NCBI GenBank assembly: GCA_945878795.1
Contig: CAMDWF010000001.1
Coordinates: 1 to 41,708, forward strand
Origin: Synechococcus sp. UW140
Lineage (GTDB): Bacteria > Cyanobacteriota > Cyanobacteriia > PCC-6307 > Cyanobiaceae
Direction: 5' to 3'
Length of the DNA stretch: 41,708 nucleotides
A program made the translations under genes and the position numbers. Below, in pieces: positions 34,216-41,708 of this stretch. Below the pieces are notes generated by a model. The model saw only the letters and a program-made list of their open reading frames with translations, ran no database searches and was not told where the DNA came from. The first letter of the stretch is position 1. Each line of letters opens with the position of its first letter.

Positions 34216-37200
34216 GTGACCCTCACCGTTGACGAGCTGCGCCGCTTCGAGCCATTCAAAGCGCTGCATCCGGAAATCCTCGAACCCTGGCTCTCGGGTT
34301 TTGAGCTCCTGGATTTGGAGTTGGGTGCGGCCCTCCCCACCCGCCTCGATGGTGAACCCTGCAGCCTTTGGCTACTCGATGCGGTGGTGCGGCTGGTAGG
34401 CCCCCATCCCGCTTCGGATGGGGAAGGTAAATCAATCACCTATGGCCTGCTCAGTGGCCCTGAGCTGCTGCAGACCTCCCTGCTGCCCGATCTCACCAGT
34501 TACCGCCTCTCGGTATCGGCGCCAGGCCGCATCTACCGCCTCCCCCAGGCCCAATTCCAGCGGATGGCCCTGGAGCTGCCCTCCCTGGCGGAATGGCTAC
34601 AGCTCCGTCATGAGCTTGCCCAGCTGGGTCCCGTGCTGCCCCACCTGCCCCAGGCGCGTCTGCACCAAGGAGGCAAGGCCTTTCGCACCTGGGTGATGCG
34701 CCTCCACAGCGCAGCCCTCATGCGCACCTGCACCGCCCGCGAGCTCGCCGGCCTGGGCGAGGCCGATGGCCAGTGGTTTTTGTTGCGCAGTTTTCCCGGC
34801 TCGGGCACCACCTTGCAGCTGCCCCCGGGCCTGCCCCTGCCCCAATTGCTGGAACGGGTTCGATCTGAACCCAGCCTCACCCTGCAGCTGGTGCAATTGC
34901 CCCATGCCCTGCTGGGGGCACCCCATCCCGAGTCCCCTGCACCCCAGCCGCTTTCCCCATTCCCTTCCCCAGCTGCCCTTCCCCAGCCAGCCGCCTTTCC
35001 CCAGTCCCCAACCCCAGCAGCTCCAGCCCCCATCTCCGACCCCTGGGGGCAGACCAACAGCCTTCCCCCTGCGCCAGCTCCAGCGCCCTTGGCGCTACCT
35101 GAGCCGATTCCAGGCTCCGATCACCAGGAGCCGCGCCTCGATCCTTCAACGGCTGATGCTCCCGATACCTTCCCTCTCATCCGGGCGGTTGGTCAGGTGC
35201 CGGAGGCGGTGGCCTGCTTCCGCATGCTGGCCAAATCCCTCGGCTTCCCGATCAAGCCCGATGTGCTGGCACGCCTGCTTGAGGAGCAGATCCAACGCAC
35301 CGGTGGCCTGTCGCTGCAGCTCTGCGCTGCCCTGGCTGAATACTTCGGTCTGCAGACCCAGCTGGCCGAGGTTCCCAAGGATTTGATCGAGCGCGTGACC
35401 ACACCCGCCCTCTTGCTGAGCGGCGATGAGTTGTCGGTGCTGTATGCCGTGCGGCCGGGGGAAGTGCTGATTGGCGCCCCTCGCGAGGGGCTGATGACCC
35501 GCAGCGTGGATGAGTTGATGCGCCTGCAGCCGGAAGAGGCCCAGGGCTTGCCCGTGCTGCTGTTGCGCACCCTGCCCACCACCCCCAAATCCCGCTTTGG
35601 CCTCAAGTGGTTTCTGCCCTCCATCAAGAAGAACCGCCGCCCCTTGATTGAGGTGCTGGTGGCCTCCCTGTTTGTGCAGTTGTTCCAACTGATGAATCCG
35701 CTGCTTGTCCAGCAGATCGTCGACAAGGTGATTGGTCAGAACGGCCTCAATACCCTTCCGGTGCTCGCGGTATTGCTGGTGGCCTTTTCGATTTTCGAAA
35801 ACATGCTCACCGCCCTGCGCACCAATTTGTTCGTTGACACCACCAATCGCATCGACCTTTCCCTCGGGGAGGTGATCATCGATCACCTGCTCAAGCTTCC
35901 CCTCGGTTATTTCGACCGGCGCCCCGTCGGTGAGCTTTCCTCCCGTCTCGGTGAAATGGAGAACATCCGTTCTTTTCTTACCGGAACGGCCCTCACGGTG
36001 GTTCTCGATTCCGTGTTCTCGGTGATCTATATCGCCGTGATGCTTCTCTATAGCTGGATTCTTACAATTGTGGCCCTGCTGGTTGTTCCCCTGTTGGCAG
36101 CCATCACGATCGGCATGTCGCCGGTGGTGCGGGCCCAGCTGCGCACCAAGGCCGAGCTGAATGCCCGCACCCAAAGCCACTTGGTGGAGATCTTGAGTGG
36201 TATTCAGACCGTGAAAGCTCAAAACTTTGAACTCAAAGCCCGTTGGAAATGGAAGGAGAACTACGGAAAATTTGTTGCTGAGGGCTTTCGTAATGCGATC
36301 ACCTCCACCTCAGCCAACTCTCTCACCAATTTTCTGAACCAACTTTCAGGCCTTTCAGTGCTTTGCGTGGGGGCTTGGCTGGTGCTGGAAGGTCAACTCA
36401 CCCTCGGCGGTTTAATCGCCTTCCGCATCATTGCTGGCTATGTCACTGGCCCCTTGATGCGCATGGTGCAGCTCTATCAAACGTTTCAGCAAACTGCCCT
36501 ATCCATGGAGCGGCTAGCTGACATCATCGACACCCCGCAGGAATCGGAGCTCGTTGATCGCACCAACATTCCCATGCCCGAGATCCAAGGCCAGATCATC
36601 TACGAAGATCTCAGCTTCCGCTTTGGCCAGGAGGGCCCACTGCAGCTCGCCAATGTGTCGGTGTTGATTGAACCCGGTCAGTTTGTCGGCATCGTCGGTC
36701 AGTCCGGTTCTGGTAAGAGCACCCTCACCAAGTTGCTTCCCCGTCTTTACCCCCCCCTTTCGGGCCGGATTTTTATTGACGGCTTCGACATTGCCAAGGT
36801 GGAGCTCTATTCCCTGCGCCGTCAGATCGGCATCGTTCCCCAGGAATCGCTGCTGTTCGAAGGCACCGTTCAAGACAACATTTCCCTCACCAACCCTGAG
36901 GCCACCAGCGATGAGATCATCGCCGCAGCCAGGATTGCCTGTGCCCATGATTTCATCATGCAGTTGCCGATGGGTTACAACACGCCGGTGGGGGAGCGCG
37001 GCGGCACCCTCAGCGGCGGCCAGCGCCAGCGGATTGCCATCGCCCGCACCGTGCTCCAGAACCCCCGCATTCTGATCATGGATGAGGCCACGAGCGCCCT
37101 GGATGTGGATACGGAGCGCAAGGTGTGCCTCAACCTGATGGAAGCCCTGCGTGGCCGCACCGTGCTGTTCATCACCCATCGCCTCAACACGATTCGCAGC

Positions 37201-37329
37201 GCTGATCGCATCCTGCTCATGCACCAGGGCGCCCTTGTGGAAGATGGCTCCCACCAGGAGCTCACCGATCTGCGTGGCCGTTACTACACCCTGTTTCGCC
37301 AGCAGGAGGCCGCAGGTGAGGCGGCTTGA
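34216..37329 (+). CDS. Type I secretion ABC transporter (HlyB-type, C39-like, cNMP-like N-terminus)
   Basis: This inner-membrane export ATPase has 1037 residues, well above the roughly 700 of HlyB. Domain order: a degenerate cyclic-nucleotide-binding-like region (about 1-170); a proline-rich linker (about 234-300); a C39-like domain (about 318-450); an ABC membrane domain with six expected helices (about 475-760); and the ATPase domain with Walker A GQSGSGKST (about 827), LSGGQRQR (about 933), Walker B ILIMDEATSALD and switch ITHRL. In the C39-like part the position of the catalytic DCG reads PEA and the HFVVL histidine is not recognisable, so it should not cleave double-glycine leaders. HlyB uses such inactive domains to hold RTX substrates. 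The GTG 34216 start is the first after the gap. The likely partner is the HlyD gene 919 bp downstream; likely substrates are the giant genes upstream. No TolC gene is seen. Confidence 0.93.
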   Translation: MTLTVDELRRFEPFKALHPEILEPWLSGFELLDLELGAALPTRLDGEPCSLWLLDAVVRLVGPHPASDGEGKSITYGLLSGPELLQTSLLPDLTSYRLSVSAPGRIYRLPQAQFQRMALELPSLAEWLQLRHELAQLGPVLPHLPQARLHQGGKAFRTWVMRLHSAALMRTCTARELAGLGEADGQWFLLRSFPGSGTTLQLPPGLPLPQLLERVRSEPSLTLQLVQLPHALLGAPHPESPAPQPLSPFPSPAALPQPAAFPQSPTPAAPAPISDPWGQTNSLPPAPAPAPLALPEPIPGSDHQEPRLDPSTADAPDTFPLIRAVGQVPEAVACFRMLAKSLGFPIKPDVLARLLEEQIQRTGGLSLQLCAALAEYFGLQTQLAEVPKDLIERVTTPALLLSGDELSVLYAVRPGEVLIGAPREGLMTRSVDELMRLQPEEAQGLPVLLLRTLPTTPKSRFGLKWFLPSIKKNRRPLIEVLVASLFVQLFQLMNPLLVQQIVDKVIGQNGLNTLPVLAVLLVAFSIFENMLTALRTNLFVDTTNRIDLSLGEVIIDHLLKLPLGYFDRRPVGELSSRLGEMENIRSFLTGTALTVVLDSVFSVIYIAVMLLYSWILTIVALLVVPLLAAITIGMSPVVRAQLRTKAELNARTQSHLVEILSGIQTVKAQNFELKARWKWKENYGKFVAEGFRNAITSTSANSLTNFLNQLSGLSVLCVGAWLVLEGQLTLGGLIAFRIIAGYVTGPLMRMVQLYQTFQQTALSMERLADIIDTPQESELVDRTNIPMPEIQGQIIYEDLSFRFGQEGPLQLANVSVLIEPGQFVGIVGQSGSGKSTLTKLLPRLYPPLSGRIFIDGFDIAKVELYSLRRQIGIVPQESLLFEGTVQDNISLTNPEATSDEIIAAARIACAHDFIMQLPMGYNTPVGERGGTLSGGQRQRIAIARTVLQNPRILIMDEATSALDVDTERKVCLNLMEALRGRTVLFITHRLNTIRSADRILLMHQGALVEDGSHQELTDLRGRYYTLFRQQEAAGEAA

Positions 37330-37401
37330 TCGGTTGTCCGTGTTTCCACGCCCTAGTTTATTGAAACTGCCTGTTTGCCCCCATCCCATTTGCCTGTTCC
37401 C

Positions 37402-38235
37402 ATGACCACGACCACTGGGGCGCATCAGCGCTGGGAAACCCGGGTGATTCACCTCAATATCGACAGCACCCCTCCGGCACCGCCCGTGCAGGGTCCCCAG
37501 CAGTCCCCTCCCCCTCAACAAGTACCGCCGCCCGCCCAGAATCCCCTCTTTTCAGAGTCCTACCTCAAGCAGGAGTTCCCAGACCATTACACCGGGGCTG
37601 CTAAGCCTGGAGCTGAGCAGTCGCAGCATCCAGCCGCCCAGCTCCAGGGATTTATCAATGGTTTTGGCCAGGAGGGGTGGGAGTTTATTGGTATCTTCCC
37701 GGTCGGCCAACTGGTGATGATGTTTTTTCGCCGGCCCCAGCTTGAACCCCAGGGACCCCCGGGTGGTCTTGCCCAAGACCCACTCTCCCAGGACCCAGTC
37801 TCGCAAAACCCAGTCTTGCAAGAACAGCCCCTGCTCCAGCAGATCCTCAAACGGTTGGAGGCCCTAGAAGCTGCCCCTTCACCACTTCCCAGCACTCTAC
37901 TTCCCATCGCCCCACTGCCTACCACCCCGCTACATACCACCCCGCTGCCCAATCCCGCGGGCCGGCCCCGCGCCGACGTGCTTCTCCTCAATCCCCTGCA
38001 GCTCCAGCAGCTACCGGCCGAACCTTCCCTGCCTACCACCCACGCAGCCACAGCCCTGGGATTGCGTTCCCCTAGCGCCCTGCTCAACTACGGCTCCCGC
38101 CATGGCTTCCCAATCGGACTGGTGAAGCGGGTAGCCAATGGCATGGCGGCGGTTTATTTAGGCACTGAAAAGCGTCAGGGTGGGGGTAGCCTCAGCCGCC
38201 TCTGGAAGGTGTTGCCGCAGTCGTCCCTGCCGTAA
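37402..38235 (+). CDS. Proline-rich protein with DUF4177-like core, secretion-locus associated
   Basis: This encodes 277 residues of unknown function. WETRVIHLNID near the N-terminus and FINGFGQEGWEFIGIFPVGQLVMMFFRRP (about 85-113) look like the two halves of a small DUF4177-like domain, split by a proline/glutamine-rich insert (about 25-50). Then follow a short predicted helix (LLQQILKRLEAL), a Pro/Thr-rich spacer with LPTTPLHTTPLPNP, and a C-terminal segment (ATALGLRSPSALLNYGSRHG ... NGMAAVYLGTEK) loosely resembling a helix-turn-helix or excisionase fold. No signal peptide or membrane helix is seen. ATG 37402 is preferred over an in-frame TTG at 37375; no ribosome site is obvious. It sits between the ABC exporter (72-bp gap) and the HlyD gene (13 bp), so a role in the secretion system, perhaps regulatory or as an accessory factor, is inferred from position only. 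Confidence 0.7.
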   Translation: MTTTTGAHQRWETRVIHLNIDSTPPAPPVQGPQQSPPPQQVPPPAQNPLFSESYLKQEFPDHYTGAAKPGAEQSQHPAAQLQGFINGFGQEGWEFIGIFPVGQLVMMFFRRPQLEPQGPPGGLAQDPLSQDPVSQNPVLQEQPLLQQILKRLEALEAAPSPLPSTLLPIAPLPTTPLHTTPLPNPAGRPRADVLLLNPLQLQQLPAEPSLPTTHAATALGLRSPSALLNYGSRHGFPIGLVKRVANGMAAVYLGTEKRQGGGSLSRLWKVLPQSSLP

Positions 38236-38248
38236 CCATGAGCACACG

Positions 38249-39628
38249 ATGAGTTTGAACAAAGACAAGAAATTTCAGCCCGTTCTCTGGTTTAAGACCA
38301 AAGGTCTTCCTGGATTTCAGCAGCGTTCAGGCCGCCTGATTTATCGCCTGACCGCCGATTCATCCCGCCAGCACTGGACCGCACTCCAGCCGAGTACCAG
38401 CTGGAGTCGCTGGATCCTGTGGACCATGGTGGGATTGGCCGGCTTTGGCATTGTCTGGTCGAGCTTCGCCCGCATCGATGAAACCGTGCAGGCCACTGGC
38501 AAGCTCGAGCCCAAAGGGGTGACCAAGGAGGTCAAAGCACCCCTTGGCGGTGTGATTGCCGAAATTCTGGTGCGAGATGGGGATGTGGTGGACAAGGGAC
38601 AGACCCTGCTGATTTTGGATACCGATGCGGCCAAGGCCAAGCTCAAGGCATTGCAAAGTGTGCGTGAGCGAGTTCGTGCTGACCTGGCCTTGAGCCGGGT
38701 GCAGTTGGGAGAGCGGCCCCAGTTGCGAGATTTGAATTCCAACCAGGTTGGCAAATTGGTGGCCCTGCGCGATGAATATGCCAGCCGAATTGATGCCTCG
38801 CGTCAGTCGGTCGTGCAGGCCGAGCGGGCCGTTGATTCAGTCACGGCTCAGTTACGCGCCTCTGAATCCTCCCTGGTGATCCGCAGGCGCATCGTTGATG
38901 ACATCTCACCGCTGGTTAAAGAAGGTGCGATGGCCAGATCCCAGTACCTCAAGGAGTATCAGGAATACATTGCCCTTGAAGGTGATGTGAAAAGCAAGCG
39001 AGCAGAGCTGAAACGCTCCCGATCGGCCCTAGTAGAGGCTCGCCAGAAACTGCTCAACACCATGGCTCTCACCCGTGTTGATTTCAGTTCCAAGATTGAA
39101 GAAGGCCAGAAACAACTAGCTGAACTTGAAAACCAGATTAGTGAAACCAGCCTTACCCTCAAATACCAGAGTATCAAGGCACCTGTCTCTGGTGTGGTGT
39201 TTGATCTCAAGCCAACCTCGCCAGGTTATGTGGTGAGTGGAAATGTGCCCGAACCCGTTCTGAAGATCGTTCCAAATGATCAGCTGGTGGCGAGAATTTT
39301 CATCGCAAACAAGGATATTGGATTCATCAGGACTGGCCAGAAGGTTCAGGTTCGCATTGATGCGTTTCCTTCTAGTGAATTTGGTGATGTTAAGGGCAAT
39401 ATCTCAAAGGTGGGATCTGATGTGTTGCCGCCTGATCAAACCTATAATTTCTTCCGCTTCCCTGTCACTGTGGGCATGGAGCGGAGTTATCTTGATTACC
39501 GTGGCAAAAAGCTGAGACTGGTTTCGGGAATGTCCATAACTGCCAACATCATTCTTCGGCAGCGTCCGGTGATTGCGATCTTCACGCAACAGATCCTGCC
39601 ATTCTGGGATTCCCTCGAAAAGCTCTGA
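38249..39628 (+). CDS. HlyD-family periplasmic adaptor (membrane fusion protein)
   Basis: This 459-residue adaptor should link the inner-membrane ABC exporter to an outer-membrane channel. It has a cytoplasmic N-terminus of about 54 residues, one membrane helix (about 55-75, WILWTMVGLAGFGIVWSSFA) and the lipoyl/barrel-sandwich half-motif GKLEPKGVTKEVKAPLGGVIAEILVRDGDVVDKGQTLL. A long alpha-helical hairpin follows (about 130-305; RASESSLVIRRRIVDDISPL, QKQLAELENQISE). The second lipoyl half is IKAPVSGVVFDL, and the C-terminal beta domain contains VRIDAFPSSEFGDVKGNISKVG and LRLVSGMSITANIIL. This is the standard HlyD architecture. ATG 38249 starts MSLNKDKKF; the frame extends upstream to 38180 through arginine-rich sequence overlapping the previous gene. 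The longer-than-usual N-terminal cytosolic segment could contact substrate, as reported for HlyD. Confidence 0.95.
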   Translation: MSLNKDKKFQPVLWFKTKGLPGFQQRSGRLIYRLTADSSRQHWTALQPSTSWSRWILWTMVGLAGFGIVWSSFARIDETVQATGKLEPKGVTKEVKAPLGGVIAEILVRDGDVVDKGQTLLILDTDAAKAKLKALQSVRERVRADLALSRVQLGERPQLRDLNSNQVGKLVALRDEYASRIDASRQSVVQAERAVDSVTAQLRASESSLVIRRRIVDDISPLVKEGAMARSQYLKEYQEYIALEGDVKSKRAELKRSRSALVEARQKLLNTMALTRVDFSSKIEEGQKQLAELENQISETSLTLKYQSIKAPVSGVVFDLKPTSPGYVVSGNVPEPVLKIVPNDQLVARIFIANKDIGFIRTGQKVQVRIDAFPSSEFGDVKGNISKVGSDVLPPDQTYNFFRFPVTVGMERSYLDYRGKKLRLVSGMSITANIILRQRPVIAIFTQQILPFWDSLEKL

Positions 39629-39771
39629 CCCCCATCACGTCAGACGTAAGCAGCGCTACGTCGATCTGTTAGTCCCCATACATTTAGCAATCTCTTAACC
39701 AGGGCCACCGTTTCTCTTTAACCAACGGCCTCGGTTCAGGCGCCACTATCGGCCAACGTGCCTTCTCTAAC
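39629..39771 (+). other. Intergenic region after the HlyD gene
   Basis: These 143 bp hold a weak inverted repeat (GACGTA at 39643-39648, TACGTC at 39657-39662, eight-base loop), a possible terminator 15 bp after the HlyD-gene stop. The downstream gene's frame is open from 39688 but has no ATG, GTG or TTG before 39772. No clear promoter or ribosome site was recognised. Confidence 0.4.
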
Positions 39772-41708
39772 GTGGCCCTGATTTTCGCTTCGCTGAATCC
39801 TTCCGTTGCCGCCGTCAATGGCGCGATCAACGTTTCAGCCCTCGGGGCCAACGCCGAGATCTCTGCCTTCAACCCCGCCAGCGGCTACCTCTACACCGTG
39901 GGTGGCGGCTCCGGCGCCATCGTGGTCAGCGACCTGCGCAACCCAGCTGCCCCGGTGGCCGTGGCCAAGGCCACCCCGGCCGACAGCAGCCAGACCCTGC
40001 AGAGCGCCGCTGTGTACGGCAAGCTCCTGGCCGTTGCTGTTCAGAACAGCGTCAAGACCGATAACGGCTTTGTTCAGTTCTATGACCTGAGCAATCCCGC
40101 GCTGCCGGTTCACATCAGCACCGTCACCGTCGGCGCTTTGCCCGACATGGTGAAGTTCAGCAGCGATGGCAAGAAGCTGCTACTCACCAACGAAGGCGAG
40201 CCGAACACCGCTTACACCATTGATCCGGTGGGTTCGATCTCCCTGATCGACACCAGCGGCTATCTGGCCACCACGCCCGTGGTGCCTGGCCAGTCCCAGG
40301 TGCAGACCGTCGACTTCAGTGCCTGGAACAACCGCAAGGCCGAGCTGAGCAACCGTGGCATTCGCATCACCGGTAAAGCCGGGGTGACCACCACCCTGGC
40401 CCAGGACATCGAGCCTGAGGCGATCGCGATCACCGCCGATGGCAACACGGCCTACGTGTCGCTGCAGGAAAACAATGGCATCGCCGTGCTGGACATCAGC
40501 ACCACCACCCCGAGGATCACCTCGATCTTTTCCGCTGGCATCCAGGACTGGGATCGCGGCGCCGCCAGCGCCAAGAACTACTCCTACACCCTTTCCTACG
40601 CAGCTGGTAACCAGAATCTCCCCTCTGGCGTTCAGGCTGGTGGCCTCTCCGGTCTGTTCTTTGCTGGCACCGAAACCGTCGGCAGCGCAACGCTCGACAT
40701 TTATTACTCGGTGACCGATCGGGGTCCCAATGGGGCGCTGGTTGACGGCAAGCGCCAGTTTCTCGATCCCGACTTCCAGCCCACCATCTACAAGCTGGGC
40801 ATGGACCGCGCCACTGGCGCCGTAACCGAGCTGCGCAAGATTGGCCTGAACCGCGCTGACGGCACTGCCCTGACGGGTCTGCCGCAGCTGCAAGGGAAAG
40901 ACGATGTCCCCATCGATACGGCGAACCAGAACCTTGCCTACGACCCCTTCGGCATCGATTCAGAAACCGTTTCTGTTTTCACGACCAGCATCGGCGGCAC
41001 CTCCCGCCAAGTCTTCGCCGTTGGCGATGAATACCGCGGCCAGATTTCCATCTTTGATTTCACCACTGGAAATCTGATCCAGCGCTTTATCCCAGCTGGC
41101 CAAAAAGCCCAGCTGCAGGCCCAGCACGGCATTGTGATCGGCGCCGAAACAATCGACAGCCTGCCCGCCATCTACGGCAACCGCCAGAGCAACCGCGGCA
41201 TCGAAGGCATGGCCTTCAACTCCAAGGATGGCCTGCTCTATGCCTTTGTGCAGAGCCCCATGGATGTGGACAGCAACGGCGACGGCGTTGCAGAGCGCAG
41301 CCTCTCGCAGATCACCCGGATTTTGGCGATCGATCCCGCCACCGGCACCCCCGTTAAAGAGCATCTCTACCAGCTGAGTGGCCGCGCCGGCCAGGACAAG
41401 ATCGGCGATGTCGCCTATGACGCGACCCGCAATGTGTTCCTGGTGATGGAGCGCGACAGCAGCCGGACCCTGAACGGTTTCAAGAGCGTCTATGAGCTGG
41501 ATCTGCGCGGTGCCACCAACACCCTGCCCCTCACCCTGGGCACACAGGTGAGCGAGGCCGCCCTGCCCGCACAAACATTCCTGGTGGGAACGGAAGGCCG
41601 CGCCGTGTTCCGCGAGGTGATTGATGCGGGTGAGCAAGGCAACAACGGCTATCGCTTCAACGGCATCCCCGATGGCATTGGCGTTACCGACAACGGTGAT
41701 GGCACCCT
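39772..41708 (+). CDS. Phytase/esterase-like, choice-of-anchor I / PhoX-like protein, 5' part
   Basis: The frame is open from GTG 39772 to the window end, giving at least 645 residues; the C-terminus is missing. Residues about 20-400 resemble the choice-of-anchor I beta-propeller type (AEISAFNPASGYLYTVGGG, VKFSSDGKKLLLTNEGEPN, EPEAIAITADGNTAYVSLQENN). Residues about 450-590 resemble the esterase-like activity of phytase family (SNRGIEGMAFNSKDGLLYAFVQ, DKIGDVAYDATRNVFLVMERDSS). The visible end, NGYRFNGIPDGIGVTDNGDGT, looks like the start of a PhoX-like phosphatase module. This suggests an extracellular phosphoesterase acting on organic phosphate; catalytic residues were not verified. No Sec or Tat signal precedes the domains, so export by the adjacent type I system is likely, with the targeting signal expected at the unseen C-terminus. 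The start is uncertain: GTG 39772 is the first possible start codon after the upstream stop. Confidence 0.8.
   Translation, partial: MALIFASLNPSVAAVNGAINVSALGANAEISAFNPASGYLYTVGGGSGAIVVSDLRNPAAPVAVAKATPADSSQTLQSAAVYGKLLAVAVQNSVKTDNGFVQFYDLSNPALPVHISTVTVGALPDMVKFSSDGKKLLLTNEGEPNTAYTIDPVGSISLIDTSGYLATTPVVPGQSQVQTVDFSAWNNRKAELSNRGIRITGKAGVTTTLAQDIEPEAIAITADGNTAYVSLQENNGIAVLDISTTTPRITSIFSAGIQDWDRGAASAKNYSYTLSYAAGNQNLPSGVQAGGLSGLFFAGTETVGSATLDIYYSVTDRGPNGALVDGKRQFLDPDFQPTIYKLGMDRATGAVTELRKIGLNRADGTALTGLPQLQGKDDVPIDTANQNLAYDPFGIDSETVSVFTTSIGGTSRQVFAVGDEYRGQISIFDFTTGNLIQRFIPAGQKAQLQAQHGIVIGAETIDSLPAIYGNRQSNRGIEGMAFNSKDGLLYAFVQSPMDVDSNGDGVAERSLSQITRILAIDPATGTPVKEHLYQLSGRAGQDKIGDVAYDATRNVFLVMERDSSRTLNGFKSVYELDLRGATNTLPLTLGTQVSEAALPAQTFLVGTEGRAVFREVIDAGEQGNNGYRFNGIPDGIGVTDNGDGT

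Noticed and set aside
35146..36222. 358-codon minus-strand frame opposite the ABC exporter
   Set aside because: The His/Gln-rich composition is typical of an antisense frame of GC-rich coding DNA, and the plus strand encodes a clear ABC transporter.

Overview
The window looks like a GC-rich alpha-cyanobacterium of the Synechococcus/Cyanobium type. The evidence is the chromosomal block cobI - dus - DUF1823 - der - cbiQ - pipX - pipY - sepF - proC, cyanobacteria-specific proteins (PipX, and probable DUF1823 and DUF3086 families), and very frequent GTG/TTG starts. Genus-level placement is inference.

Region 1 (1-8202) is conserved housekeeping DNA. It holds the 3' end of cobI (cobalamin synthesis), a convergent dihydrouridine synthase, a DUF1823-like gene, the tandem GTPase der, an orphan CbiQ/EcfT membrane protein, the nitrogen-regulation pair pipX-pipY, the division gene sepF and proC. 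On the opposite strand, facing proC, is a DUF3086-like gene followed 8 bp later by plsY. Many of these genes abut or overlap and are probably co-transcribed.

Region 2 (8346-41708, running off the end) is an accessory secretion island. It encodes a giant 4752-residue, almost entirely repetitive protein without recognisable RTX repeats; a parvulin-type peptidyl-prolyl isomerase without an evident signal peptide; a 3415-residue DUF4347/Ig-like/beta-helix/RTX protein; a HlyB-type ABC exporter with a degenerate cNMP-like N-terminus and a C39-like domain lacking catalytic residues; a proline-rich protein with a DUF4177-like core; a HlyD-type adaptor; and the start of a phytase/esterase-like and PhoX-like protein with no signal peptide. 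The simplest reading is a dedicated type I secretion system with three large extracellular substrates and a co-encoded cytosolic foldase. No TolC-type outer-membrane gene is seen. The layout recalls the giant surface proteins of motile marine Synechococcus (SwmA/SwmB type), but motility cannot be inferred here.

The most striking sequence structure is repetition within the giant gene. There are five exactly 318-bp in-frame repeats, the first four arranged as a 636-bp duplication; four 57-bp repeats; a 270-bp repeat pair; a near-identical 118-bp segment repeated 477 bp apart; a long degenerate array; and a recurring Y-x-G-Q-D-L motif that also appears once in the neighbouring RTX protein. The 298-bp intergenic region before the ABC exporter is unusually structured, with a 20-bp-spaced direct-repeat array, a perfect 10-bp inverted repeat, a small palindrome and a strong hairpin.
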